Part shown: positions 42,769 to 51,245 of the stretch, piece after piece
Position numbering within the stretch: position 1 is the first letter of the stretch
Layout of the letters: every line of letters begins with the position of its first letter
Assembly: GCA_035532415.1 (NCBI GenBank)
Contig: DATKRB010000011.1
Span: forward strand, 1 to 64,000
Source: DATKRB01 sp035532415
GTDB taxonomy: Bacteria > Actinomycetota > Acidimicrobiia > Acidimicrobiales > RAAP-2
DNA: 64,000 bases
Direction of reading: 5' to 3'
Notes under the pieces: generated by a model
Told to the model about the DNA's origin: nothing
What the model saw: only the letters and a program-made list of their open reading frames with translations
The model's database searches: none
Translations under genes and position numbers: made by a program

Positions 42769-43535
42769 CCGGCGAGCACCCGGGAGGCCCCCACGAGCGG
42801 TTCGAATCCGAGCTCGCCGAGCTGGCCGTCGGCGTGCTGGGAGGGCGGGAACGGGCGGTGCTGCTCGACCACGTCGGGTCGTGTGCGACCTGCACGGCAG
42901 AGCTCGAGGAGCTGACGGCGGCGGCCGACAGCCTGGTGCGCCTCGCTCCTGCCGTCGACCCGCCCGTCGGGTTCGAGAGCCGCGTCTTCGAACGGCTCAC
43001 GGCGAGCACCGGGCGCGCGGCGCGCGCGGCGAGCACCGGGCGCGCGGCGCGCACCGGGCGTGCGGCGAGCACCGAGAGCGCGGTGGCCACCGCGGCGACC
43101 GGCACCCGCCGCGGTACGCGACGACGATGGCTCACCACCGTGGTCGCTGCAGGCTTGGTCGCCGGTGCCTTCGGGGTCGGCTGGGTCCTGCATCCCTCCA
43201 ACGGCCCACCGGCCCGCAGTGCCGCCGGGTCCGAAGGCTCCGCCGACGCCGCCGACGCGCCCCTCCTGGCCGGCACGAGGTCGCTCGGGCTCGTCTCGGT
43301 GTATCCGGGGTCGCCCGGCTGGCTGCTCATGACGGTGAGCTCCTCGGCGTGGACCGGGAGCGTCCGGTGCATCGTCACCACCGCCGACGGGGCGTCGTTC
43401 GTGGTCGGGTCCTTCGCCCTCGCCCCGGGGGGCGGGAGCTGGGGTGCCCCGCTCCCCGTGCCGGCCGGCCAGGTCCGGAGCGCCGAGGTGGTGGCGACCG
43501 ACGGCCACGTCCTCGCCGGGGCCCGGCTCCGATAG
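42765..43535 (+). CDS. Zinc-type (RskA-like) anti-sigma factor
   Basis: 256 residues. Cytoplasmic N-terminal ZAS domain ELAVGVLGGRERAVLLDHVGSCATCTAELEEL with HxxxCxxC; a linker of repeated RAAST/GRAAR units encoded by GC-rich direct repeats at 43002-43077; one helix (WLTTVVAAGLVAGAFGVGWVL); and an extracytoplasmic RskA-like domain ending VRSAEVVATDGHVLAGARL. It should bind and silence the sigma factor encoded upstream. The signal probably acts outside, through the C-terminal domain. Confidence 0.85.
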   Translation: MTGEHPGGPHERFESELAELAVGVLGGRERAVLLDHVGSCATCTAELEELTAAADSLVRLAPAVDPPVGFESRVFERLTASTGRAARAASTGRAARTGRAASTESAVATAATGTRRGTRRRWLTTVVAAGLVAGAFGVGWVLHPSNGPPARSAAGSEGSADAADAPLLAGTRSLGLVSVYPGSPGWLLMTVSSSAWTGSVRCIVTTADGASFVVGSFALAPGGGSWGAPLPVPAGQVRSAEVVATDGHVLAGARLR

Positions 43536-43752
43536 GAGGGGACGTCGCCGGGGGCTCCGCCCGCCCCCGCCCCCTGCCGACGGGGCGGACCTGTTCCGCG
43601 ACCTCCGGCGCCTATGATGAGGGGCCGTCGAGTGACCCAAAGGACCGTGGGACCGGCTCAGAGATGCACGACCATCGAGACCACCGGGTAATCGGGCCTG
43701 CTCAGGTTCGGCGCACCGTCAGGAAGTCCACGCTCCCGTACGCCGCCGGCCG

Positions 43753-44958
43753 ATGGTCGATACGTTAGACAGCCCCCCACGCGATCCACCGAGGACCTCC
43801 CGGGTGACGGCGAGGAAGTTCCGACGCCGCCGGATCTTGGCGGTCGGCGCGGTGGCGCTGACCGGCCTCCTGGTGTGGCTGGCGATATCCCTCGGAGGAG
43901 CGCTCACGAACCCGGCCCTCGGGAGCTCGCTCGGCGCCCGCTTCGCCGAGTGGGCTCGCGGCCACGGGGGCTCGGGCGTCGTCAACTGGGTGGAGAAGGA
44001 ATGGTACGCGCACCACCCGCCCCCGGTGGGCGGCAAGCCCCCTGCCGGGGCCATCCGCCGCGCCACGGCACCCCCGGTGACCGCGGCACACACCGTCGCC
44101 CATCTCGCGCCACCGCGGGCGGTCACACCGATCGCCAGCCCTCCGATCGACGGGGAGGGTCAGTGGTCGCCGGCCGGTCGCCTCGTGGGGGGCATCCCCG
44201 CCGTGTACGAGACCACGCTGCGCCCCGACGCCGTCCACACGAGCTATGTGGTGGGCATCGCCTGGATGGACACCAAGTTGCTCCGGGCCACGCTGTACTC
44301 GGGAAGCCAGATCCCCGGAGGTGGCCCGTACGCGAAGACGGCACCGATCCAACCCGGCGCGGCGACGAGCCTGGTGGCCGCGTTCAATGCCGGGTTCCTC
44401 ATGCCCGCGGCCAACGGTGGCTACTACACCGACGGCAGGACCGTCCTGCCGCTGCGCTCGGGAGTGGCGTCCTTCGTCGTGTACGCGAACGGGTCGTCCA
44501 CCGTCGGGCAATGGGGGAGGGACGTGACGATGGCGCCGAACGTCGTGTCGGTCCGCCAGAACCTCGACCTCCTCGTCGACAACGGGCAGCCCGTCGCCGG
44601 GCTGGAGTCCGCGGACACGACCAAATGGGGGGCGACCCTCGGCGGCAACATCTTCGTCTGGCGCTCGGGCCTGGGCGTCACCGCCGACGGCGCGCTCGTG
44701 TACGTGGGAGGTCCCGGTCTGAACATCACCGATCTCGCCGACATCCTGGTCCGCGCCGGGGCGGTCCGGGCCATGGAGCTCGACATCAACACGGACTGGG
44801 TGCATTTCGCCACGTACGAGCCGGCCGGCCCGGCCGGGGCGGCCGGGCCCCAGAACGGCAGCGACCTGCTTTCCGGCATGGTCGGAACGCCCGCGCGGTA
44901 CTTCCAATCGTGGTGGGCGCGCGACTTCATCACCATGTCCTCGGCGACGGGCCGATGA
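43753..44958 (+). CDS. Phosphodiester glycosidase (NAGPA-like) family protein
   Basis: 401 residues from ATG (an alternative GTG lies at 43804). One N-terminal helix (RILAVGAVALTGLLVWLAISLGG), then a region with Pro/Ala-rich spacer and a domain containing AAFNAGFLM, GGYYTDGRTVLPL, NLDLLVDNGQPV, ALVYVGGPGLNITDLADIL and MELDINTDWVHFATY, as in NAGPA-type phosphodiester glycosidases that remove a sugar from a phosphodiester. It overlaps the UbiA gene (ATGA). An extracytoplasmic role in cell-wall sugar processing is inferred. Confidence 0.75.
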   Translation: MVDTLDSPPRDPPRTSRVTARKFRRRRILAVGAVALTGLLVWLAISLGGALTNPALGSSLGARFAEWARGHGGSGVVNWVEKEWYAHHPPPVGGKPPAGAIRRATAPPVTAAHTVAHLAPPRAVTPIASPPIDGEGQWSPAGRLVGGIPAVYETTLRPDAVHTSYVVGIAWMDTKLLRATLYSGSQIPGGGPYAKTAPIQPGAATSLVAAFNAGFLMPAANGGYYTDGRTVLPLRSGVASFVVYANGSSTVGQWGRDVTMAPNVVSVRQNLDLLVDNGQPVAGLESADTTKWGATLGGNIFVWRSGLGVTADGALVYVGGPGLNITDLADILVRAGAVRAMELDINTDWVHFATYEPAGPAGAAGPQNGSDLLSGMVGTPARYFQSWWARDFITMSSATGR

Positions 44959-45941
44959 CGGGCGGTCGGGTCGAGCCCGTGGCGGTCGACCCGACGTTGC
45001 CCGCCGAGCCGACAGTCCCCGACGCCACGGGGAAGGCACCGCCGCCCTCGGGACCGCGGACGCGGCCCATGCAGTTCCTGAAGGTCCTCCGCCCCCGCCA
45101 GTGGACGAAGAACGTCCTGGTGTTCGTCGCTCCGGCCACCGCGCAGGTGTTGCGGCACGGGCCGGCCGCCCTGCGCGCCCTGGCCGTGTTCGCCATCTTC
45201 TGTGCGGCCGCGTCGGGAAACTATCTGCTCAACGACGCCCTCGACGCCGAGGCCGACCGGCAGCACCCCGAAAAGCGCGGGCGGCCCGTTGCCTCGGGGG
45301 CCATCTCGGTCCGGACCGCCATGGGAGCCGGCATCGGGCTCATGGCCGCGGCCCTTGCGTCCGCGTGGCTGCTGGCCGGGTGGGAGCTGGCGCTGGTGAT
45401 CGGGGCCTACCTGTTGATCAGCATCGCCTACACGGTCCGCCTCAAGCGCGAGCCCGTCATCGAGCTCGCCGCGGTGGCGTCGGGGTTCGTCCTGAGGGGC
45501 ATCGCCGGAGGGGTCGCCACCCACGTGCCGTTGTCCAACTGGTTTCTGGTCGTCACGTTGTTCGGAGCGCTGTTCGTCGTCACCGGCAAACGAGCCGCCG
45601 AGCACGTCCACCTGGGCGATGACCGGGCCGGTCACCGCGCGGTCCTCGGCCAGTACACGCCGTCGTTCCTGCAATCGACCCTGACCATGACCGCCACCGC
45701 CACCGCCACCGCCTACTGCCTGTGGGCGTTCGAGCGGACCGGACTGGTGGCGAGAGCCGGGCACCACCTGGTCTGGGTGCAGCTCACCGTGATCCCCGTC
45801 ATCCTCGGGATCCTTTACGTCCTGCGGCTGGTCGACGCCGGCAAGGGGGGTGCCCCCGAGGAGCTCGTCCTTCACGACCATTTCCTTCAGGCCCTCGGCA
45901 TCGCGTGGGTCGTCATGATGGGCATCGGTCTGTACGCGTGA
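44955..45941 (+). CDS. ubiA: Decaprenyl-phosphate phosphoribosyltransferase (UbiA family)
   Basis: 328 residues. VLRPRQWTKNVLVFVAP, the Asp-rich motif NDALDAEADRQHPEKRGRPVASG, and a second acidic region SIAYTVRLKREPVIELAAVASGFVLR, with nine predicted helices, identify the DPPR synthase branch of UbiA. It transfers 5-phosphoribose from PRPP to decaprenyl phosphate, the first step to decaprenyl-phosphoryl arabinose (DPA). DprE1 and DprE2 genes follow, coupled by 4-nt overlaps, so the assignment is strong. Confidence 0.9.
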   Translation: MTGGRVEPVAVDPTLPAEPTVPDATGKAPPPSGPRTRPMQFLKVLRPRQWTKNVLVFVAPATAQVLRHGPAALRALAVFAIFCAAASGNYLLNDALDAEADRQHPEKRGRPVASGAISVRTAMGAGIGLMAAALASAWLLAGWELALVIGAYLLISIAYTVRLKREPVIELAAVASGFVLRGIAGGVATHVPLSNWFLVVTLFGALFVVTGKRAAEHVHLGDDRAGHRAVLGQYTPSFLQSTLTMTATATATAYCLWAFERTGLVARAGHHLVWVQLTVIPVILGILYVLRLVDAGKGGAPEELVLHDHFLQALGIAWVVMMGIGLYA

Positions 45942-47389
45942 AGGCCGACCGCTCCGAGGGCCACGTTCGGGGCGAGCGTCGACTGCTCACCGGATGGGGG
46001 AGGACGGCCCCGTCGGCCGCCTGGCTCACCACGCCGGACGACCCGGACGAGGTGGGCCGGCTGTTGGCCACCCCGCCCCGGGCAGCGGGAACGACCGTGC
46101 CACCTCCGGCACCGACGGCCCGGCGGGAGTGGCGCGGGGCCATCGCCCGCGGGCTGGGCCGGAGCTACGGGGACGCGGCGCAATGTGCCGGCGGCGTCGT
46201 GGTCGACACGGCCCGCCTCGGGGGGATCGGCCCGATCGACCCGGAGTCGGGGCTGGTGGAGGTCGGCGGGGGAGTGAGCCTCCACGAGCTGCTCGGTCGA
46301 TCCCTTCCCATGGGCTGGTTCGTCCCAGTGTCGCCCGGCACGCGCCTGGTCACCGTGGGCGGCGCGATCGCGGCCGACATTCACGGGAAGAACCACCACC
46401 GTGACGGGAGCTTCGCCCGGCACGTCCCGAGCTTCACCCTGGTCACCCCGACCGGGACCCATGAGGTCGATCAGCTCGGGGACCCCAGCCTGTTCTGGGC
46501 CACCGCAGGAGGGATGGGCCTGACCGGCGTGGTGACCCGGGCGATCATCCGGCTGATCCCCGTCGAGACTTCGTCCATGCTGGTCGACACGGAGCGGTTC
46601 GACCGGCTGGGTGACGTCATGGGAGCCATGGAGGCCTCCGACGCGGCGTACCGGTACTCGGTCGCGTGGGTGGACTGCATGGGGAGCCGGCGTCACCTCG
46701 GGCGCTCGGTGCTCACCAGGGGCGACCACGCCCCCCGGTCCGCGCTCCCGCCCGGGCGGGCGGGAGCGGCTCTTCCCGTGCCCCGCGGTCCCCGCCTCCG
46801 GGTGCCGGTCCCTGCGCCGGGGGGTCTCTTGAACGCCCGGTCGGTCGGCGCCTTCAACGGATTGTGGTTCCGGCGGTCACCTCGCAGGGAGGCCGGCGCC
46901 CTGCGGCCGCTCTCCTCCTTCTTCCATCCTCTCGACGGGATAGCCGACTGGAACCTGCTGTACGGGCCGCGTGGGTTCGTGCAATACCAGTTCGTGGTCG
47001 GTCCCGAGCACGGTGAGTCCGTCGAACGGGCGGTGGCGATGATCGGCAGGTCCGGCGCCCCGTCGTTCCTGGCGGTCCTGAAGCGGTTCGGGCCGGGTGA
47101 CCCCGGGCCCCTCTCGTTTCCCCTCGAGGGTTGGACCCTGGCCCTCGACTTCCCGATCGGCCCGCCGGTGCTTCCCTCCCTCCTCGACCGGCTCGATTCG
47201 CTCGTCGCCGGGGTGGGTGGACGGGTCTACCTGGCCAAGGACTCGAGACTGCGCCCCGAGCTCCTGCCGGTGATGTACCCGAGGCTGGGGGAGCTGCAGG
47301 TCGTCCGGCGCCGAGTCGACCCGTGCCGCGTGCTGCAGTCGGACCTGTCCCGGCGCCTCGGAATCGATGGAGCGACGACCGGTGAATGA
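45938..47389 (+). CDS. dprE1: Decaprenylphosphoryl-beta-D-ribose 2-oxidase
   Basis: 483 residues, GTG start. FAD-binding segment RGLGRSYGDAAQ, GGVSLHELLGRSLPMGWFVPVSPGTRLVTVGGAIAADIHGKNHH, then DWNLLYGPRGFVQYQFVVG and the C-terminal RVYLAKDSRLRPELLPVMYPRLGEL. It oxidises decaprenylphosphoryl ribose at C2'. In the motif corresponding to mycobacterial GWNICVDFPI the residue at the Cys387 position is Ala402 (GWTLALDFPI), the residue that benzothiazinone drugs need for covalent binding. Confidence 0.9.
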   Translation: MKADRSEGHVRGERRLLTGWGRTAPSAAWLTTPDDPDEVGRLLATPPRAAGTTVPPPAPTARREWRGAIARGLGRSYGDAAQCAGGVVVDTARLGGIGPIDPESGLVEVGGGVSLHELLGRSLPMGWFVPVSPGTRLVTVGGAIAADIHGKNHHRDGSFARHVPSFTLVTPTGTHEVDQLGDPSLFWATAGGMGLTGVVTRAIIRLIPVETSSMLVDTERFDRLGDVMGAMEASDAAYRYSVAWVDCMGSRRHLGRSVLTRGDHAPRSALPPGRAGAALPVPRGPRLRVPVPAPGGLLNARSVGAFNGLWFRRSPRREAGALRPLSSFFHPLDGIADWNLLYGPRGFVQYQFVVGPEHGESVERAVAMIGRSGAPSFLAVLKRFGPGDPGPLSFPLEGWTLALDFPIGPPVLPSLLDRLDSLVAGVGGRVYLAKDSRLRPELLPVMYPRLGELQVVRRRVDPCRVLQSDLSRRLGIDGATTGE

Positions 47390-48146
47390 CGCGTTCGGAC
47401 TACCCCAGACCCTCGTCGTGCTCGGGGGGACGTCGGAGATCGCCGAGGCGATCGTCGGGTCCCTGGTCGCCGAGCGATGCCGGACCGTCGTGCTCGCGGG
47501 CAGGGACGCCGCCTCCCTCGCCGGCGCGGCCGATCGGGCTCGTGCAGCGGGTGCCGAGGTCGTCGAGACGGTGATCTTCGACGCCACCGACGTCGAGCAC
47601 GCCGAAGGCACCGTCGAGCGCTGCTTCGCAGCGGCCGGGGGTTCGGTCGACATGGTCCTGGTGGCGGTCGGCCTGCTCGGAGACCAGGAGCGGGACGAGG
47701 CCGATGCCGGTCGGATCGCCCGGATGGTCACCGTCGATTTCACCTGGCCCGCGGCGGCCGTGGGGGCCGCCGCGGGCCGGTTGCGATCGCAGGGCCAGGG
47801 CAGGATCGTCGTGCTCTCCTCGGTGGCCGGCGTCAGGGTCCGGCGGGCCAATTTCCTTTACGGCGCGTCGAAGGCGGGCCTCGACGCGTTCACGAGGGGC
47901 CTTGCGGAGGCGACGCGGGGCTCGGGAGTGCGGGTGCAGGTCGTCCGGCCGGGTTTCGTGCGGACGAAGATGACGGTGGGACTGCGCCCGGCGCCGTTCG
48001 CCGCCTCTCCCGAGGACGTCGCGCAGGCGGTCCGGCGCGGGTGCGGGACGAACCGTCCCGTCATCTGGGTGCCGCCGATGCTCCGATGGGCCTTCCTCGC
48101 GCTTGGCCACCTGCCCCAGTCTCTGTGGCGGCGGCTCCCGGGATGA
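47382..48146 (+). CDS. dprE2: Decaprenylphosphoryl-2-keto-ribose reductase
   Basis: 254 residues from the GTG at 47382, whose product begins VNDAFGLPQTLVVLGGTSEIA as in mycobacterial DprE2; an ATG at 47367 would give a longer overlap. Cofactor motif GGTSEIAEAI, catalytic SSVAGVRVRRANFLYGASKAG with Ser, Tyr and Lys. It reduces the keto intermediate from DprE1 to DPA, the arabinose donor for arabinan synthesis. Confidence 0.9.
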   Translation: MNDAFGLPQTLVVLGGTSEIAEAIVGSLVAERCRTVVLAGRDAASLAGAADRARAAGAEVVETVIFDATDVEHAEGTVERCFAAAGGSVDMVLVAVGLLGDQERDEADAGRIARMVTVDFTWPAAAVGAAAGRLRSQGQGRIVVLSSVAGVRVRRANFLYGASKAGLDAFTRGLAEATRGSGVRVQVVRPGFVRTKMTVGLRPAPFAASPEDVAQAVRRGCGTNRPVIWVPPMLRWAFLALGHLPQSLWRRLPG

Positions 48147-48204
48147 GACCCGGCTGACCAGGACAGACGTCGAGCTGCCCCACCCAGGGGCGACACGGCC
48201 GGTA

Positions 48205-48219
48205 GGGACTTTTGGCACT
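48205..48219 (+). promoter_or_regulatory. DosR/DevR-like box
   Basis: GGGACTTTTGGCACT differs at one position from the mycobacterial DosR pattern GGGACTTTNGGCCCT, and lies 35 nt before the ATG of a PNPOx-like gene of a type found in the mycobacterial DosR regulon. Confidence 0.5.
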
Positions 48220-48253
48220 GTTACGGAGTGGTGACGGGCGCGAGCATCGTCAC

Positions 48254-48679
48254 ATGACACAGCGGCGTCTGCAGGATCTTCCGAGAGAGGCGTGCTTCAC
48301 CCTCCTGAGCCAAGAGGTCGTGGGGCGGCTCGTGTACGTGGACGATCTGGGTCCCGTCGCGATTCCCGTCAACTACGCACTCGACGCGGAGACGGTCGTG
48401 TTCAGGATCGAGGCGGGGTCGAAGGCTCGAGCACTGCAGGGCCCGGTTGCGTTTGAGGTCGATCAGATCGATCATGCCGAGAAGGCGGGGTGGAGCGTCC
48501 TGCTCCGCGGAACCTGCCACGAGCTGGACATCGAGCTCGTCCCCGCGCTGCTCAAACGGATCACCGACCACTTTCCCAGGCCCTGGGCGGCGGGGCAGCA
48601 CAACTGCTGGGTCTCCCTCGTGCCTGGTTCGGTGACCGGGCGGCAGCTGGCCGCCCCGTTCTTCGCACCCGTCTTTTGA
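48254..48679 (+). CDS. PNPOx-like flavin/F420-binding protein
   Basis: 141 residues from ATG. The N-terminus LPREACFTLLSQEVVGRLVYVDDLGPVAIPVNYALDAETVVFRI and WSVLLRGTCHEL with a C-terminal NCWVSLVPGSVTGRQL match the split-barrel pyridoxamine 5'-phosphate oxidase-like fold. Relatives bind FMN or F420; several are DosR-regulated in mycobacteria (an inference from family knowledge). A DosR-like box precedes it. Confidence 0.8.
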   Translation: MTQRRLQDLPREACFTLLSQEVVGRLVYVDDLGPVAIPVNYALDAETVVFRIEAGSKARALQGPVAFEVDQIDHAEKAGWSVLLRGTCHELDIELVPALLKRITDHFPRPWAAGQHNCWVSLVPGSVTGRQLAAPFFAPVF

Positions 48680-48770
48680 GGGCGCCGTCCATTAGGGTCG
48701 AGCCGTCCCGAGGGGCGCGGCAGCGCAGGGAAGCAGGTTGGACCATGGGCGCGAGCGACAGGAGCACGAC

Positions 48771-49283
48771 ATGACCGAAGGAACCGGCAAGTTGGAGACG
48801 ACGGACGAGGCGGACCGACCGCCCGTCGGGGCATCGGTGTGGGAGAGGGATCTGTGGGACCACCTGACGGGCCACGTCAGGGCGGAGCGTTCCCTGCTCG
48901 AGACCTATTCGGCCATCGCCCGGGAGACGCAGTCCAAGGCGTTCGGCTACCTCGTCAATCTCCTCCTCGAGGACGAGATCCGTCACCACCGGATGTTCAC
49001 GGAGCTGGCAGGGTCGCTGAAGTCCGAGGCGGAATTGGGCGGGAAGGCCCCGAGCGTCCCCCACATGGACCTTGCTCAGGCCGACAGCGCCGCGGTGCTC
49101 GAGGCGACCGGACACCTCATCGAGCAAGAGGAGCAGGATGCCCGAGAACTGCACAAGCTCCAACGCGAGCTGCGTGACGTGAAGGACACTACGCTGTGGA
49201 GCCTTCTGGTCGACCTGATGGAACGGGACACCGAGAAGCACATCGCCCTCCTGAAATTCGTGAAGAAGCACACCGGACGCTGA
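48771..49283 (+). CDS. Ferritin-like protein
   Basis: 170 residues, ATG preceded by GGAG. The helical core has LWDHLTGHVRAERSLLETYSAIA, YLVNLLLEDEIRHHRMFTELAG, TGHLIEQEEQDARELHKLQREL and LVDLMERDTEKHIALLKFVKK, with ExxH pairs in helices 2 and 4 as in a di-iron carboxylate site. A four-helix bundle of the rubrerythrin/ferritin-like type is likely; storage or peroxide protection is inferred. Upstream of the cytochrome b genes. Confidence 0.8.
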   Translation: MTEGTGKLETTDEADRPPVGASVWERDLWDHLTGHVRAERSLLETYSAIARETQSKAFGYLVNLLLEDEIRHHRMFTELAGSLKSEAELGGKAPSVPHMDLAQADSAAVLEATGHLIEQEEQDARELHKLQRELRDVKDTTLWSLLVDLMERDTEKHIALLKFVKKHTGR

Positions 49284-49299
49284 AGCAGTCGACTCGGAG

Positions 49300-49485
49300 G
49301 TGGGGACATTGGTGCTACTGGTGAGCAGCGTGATGGGGGCTCTCGTCGACCTCAACGGCAAGGGCCGCTACGTGCACTGGGGCTTCATTCAGATCTCGGT
49401 CGCCAATCTGGTCGTGATCGCCCTGATGGCGATCGTCTTCATCGGTGCCATCATCGTTCCCTATCGCCGGCACGGTGATCGATGA
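49300..49485 (+). CDS. Small single-helix membrane protein
   Basis: About 61 residues from GTG. One strong helix (VANLVVIALMAIVFIGAIIVPY) after a short Asp/Lys/Gly region. Overlaps the cytochrome b gene by 4 nt, so it is probably a small subunit of that complex. GTG at 49300 and TTG/GTG codons shortly after are alternative starts. Confidence 0.6.
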   Translation: MGTLVLLVSSVMGALVDLNGKGRYVHWGFIQISVANLVVIALMAIVFIGAIIVPYRRHGDR

Positions 49486-50195
49486 GCGTCGACACGGGCA
49501 GCAGGAGCGACCCGTCTGCAGGTCTGCCCGAGGATGCCCGGCAGTGGACGGCGAAGCTGCGCAACTCGGCAACCGGGAAGCTCCCACCGGGACGCCTCCT
49601 GCCGGATCGCCAGCCCGCCTATGTGGCGTCGTGGATCTACGTCTTCGGGGTGCTGACGGTGTCGGCGCTCCTGCTGGTCATCGCCACCGGGTGCGTGCTG
49701 GCGTTGAAGGGCCCAGCCTGGTGGCACGTGTCGAGTGCCGGGCTCTTCGTGAACTCGCTCCACCTCTGGAGCGTGGAGGCGTTCTTCTTCTTCATGGTCA
49801 TCCATCTGTGGGGCAAGTTCTTCATGGCGGCGTGGCGTGGCCGCCGGCGCCTCACCTGGGTGACCGGGGTGGTGGCTTTCCTCGTGTCGGTCGGGGCAGC
49901 CTTCACGGGGTACCTGTCCCAGCAGAATTTCGACTCCCAGTGGATCTCCACCCAGGCCAAGGACGGGATCAACGCGACCGGGGCCGGGGCGTTCTTCAAC
50001 GTCCTGAACTTCGGGCAGATGCTGATGTGGCATATCGTGCTGCTCCCCATGGTGGTCGCGCTGCTGGCCGTGGTGCACGTGCTGCTGGTCCGGACCCGCG
50101 GCGTGGTCCCGCCCTTTGCCGCCCCCCCGGGCAGGCAGGACGGGATGGCGCGGACCGGAGGCTCCGAGCCCTCGGTTGAGGGGGACCGGGCGTGA
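49482..50195 (+). CDS. Cytochrome b N-terminal domain protein
   Basis: 237 residues from ATG. Four helices: 53-76, about 90-116 and 128-146, and one near 180-203. Heme b ligands are H94 and H108 (H-x13-H in LHLWSVEAFFFFMVIHLW) and H184 and H199 (H-x14-H in WHIVLLPMVVALLAVVH), the bc1/b6 pattern. It is a di-heme quinol-oxidising membrane subunit, but no Rieske gene or cytochrome c1 gene is next to it. Ends with a polar cytoplasmic tail. Confidence 0.85.
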   Translation: MSVDTGSRSDPSAGLPEDARQWTAKLRNSATGKLPPGRLLPDRQPAYVASWIYVFGVLTVSALLLVIATGCVLALKGPAWWHVSSAGLFVNSLHLWSVEAFFFFMVIHLWGKFFMAAWRGRRRLTWVTGVVAFLVSVGAAFTGYLSQQNFDSQWISTQAKDGINATGAGAFFNVLNFGQMLMWHIVLLPMVVALLAVVHVLLVRTRGVVPPFAAPPGRQDGMARTGGSEPSVEGDRA

Positions 50196-51199
50196 GCGAA
50201 CCCAGGGGGTCCCACGGCCGGGTCCGCCGCCGGCGCTTCAACCCCGATCGGGACGTGGCCGAGTGGCACGGGAGGTACGTCCCCTTCGACCTGGTGAAGG
50301 AGTTCGTGATCGCCCTGGTGGCGGTCGCGATCCTCGTCACCGTCCTGGCCGTGGTCTTCTCCTCTCCCGACGATCACCCGGTGACGGTACGCAGCTGGTC
50401 GAACGGCGATCCTGCCGGCTTCGCGCAGACCGCGATCACCGAGCTCGACGGGACGAGCGGCTCCGCCACGTACGGGCCGCCGTACAACACCAACGGGACC
50501 GCCCAGTCGATCGGCTTCTTCTCGCCCGCCAAGTGGCTCGGGGTGCACGTCCCGATCGACAGCGCGCAGGACTTCGTCATCGGGCCGCTCCAGACGCTCC
50601 CCGACAGAGCGGTCCTCGCCGCCGTCTCCCTCTACAACTCGTCGTCGGCAGCCCAGCAGGCGAAGTGGACGGCCGCCTACGAGAAGGCCGTGGCCAAGGC
50701 GACCTTCGGCAACGGGCGGCTGAGGATCCCCGCCGGCGACTACGGCCCGGTGCCGACCATGATGAACGCTCTCGTCTCGATGGCTCGAAGCGGCGCCCTG
50801 GACGGTGCGCTGCTCAGCTCGCGCCAGTTTTACGGGAGCGACTACACCAAACCGCTGCTCTTCATCGCCGACGGCACCTTCCTGTCGAACATCGCCCAGA
50901 GCCAGCACCTGGCGGGGGACCAATGGGGGATGATGAACGAGACCGGGAACTTCCCGGGGCAAGCCTGGCTGTGGCTCTACACGATGTGGTATCAGGTCCC
51001 GCCGATGAAGACCTCGTCCAATGCCGACCTCCAGGTCTGGGCGATCATGATGCTGCTCACCCTGGGCCTCGCTCTGGTGCCTTTCATCCCGGGTCTGCGC
51101 TCGATCCCCCGCTGGGTCGGCCTGTACAAGCTGATCTGGCGCCGGCACTACCGGCAACTGGCGGCCACCGACAGTAGCGCGACCGGCGCCGGGCCCTGA
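50192..51199 (+). CDS. Cytochrome b-associated membrane protein
   Basis: 335 residues, ATG overlapping the previous stop. An N-terminal basic stretch, TM1 at about 37-56, a large extracytoplasmic domain of about 225 residues (with SIGFFSPAKWLGVHVPIDSAQDFVIGPL and GRLRIPAGDYGPVPTMMNAL), and TM2 near 285-304. It lacks the His pairs of a bc1 C-terminal subunit, so it is not a standard petD/cytb-C. Probably forms a complex with the di-heme subunit; I do not recognise the extracytoplasmic domain. Confidence 0.6.
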   Translation: MSEPRGSHGRVRRRRFNPDRDVAEWHGRYVPFDLVKEFVIALVAVAILVTVLAVVFSSPDDHPVTVRSWSNGDPAGFAQTAITELDGTSGSATYGPPYNTNGTAQSIGFFSPAKWLGVHVPIDSAQDFVIGPLQTLPDRAVLAAVSLYNSSSAAQQAKWTAAYEKAVAKATFGNGRLRIPAGDYGPVPTMMNALVSMARSGALDGALLSSRQFYGSDYTKPLLFIADGTFLSNIAQSQHLAGDQWGMMNETGNFPGQAWLWLYTMWYQVPPMKTSSNADLQVWAIMMLLTLGLALVPFIPGLRSIPRWVGLYKLIWRRHYRQLAATDSSATGAGP

Positions 51200-51233
51200 G
51201 CCGCGGTACGCCGGGGGGCGCATTCCCCGTCGG

Positions 51234-51239
51234 TAAGGT
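51234..51239 (+). promoter_or_regulatory. Probable -10 box of a leaderless promoter
   Basis: TAAGGT, 6 nt before the ATG at 51246; no Shine-Dalgarno sequence. Confidence 0.45.
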
Positions 51240-51245
51240 GTCCCC

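Noticed and set aside
43002..43077. Repeats that could be mistaken for a CRISPR-like array
   Set aside because: They lie inside the anti-sigma coding frame, have no unique spacers and code a Ala/Arg/Ser linker.
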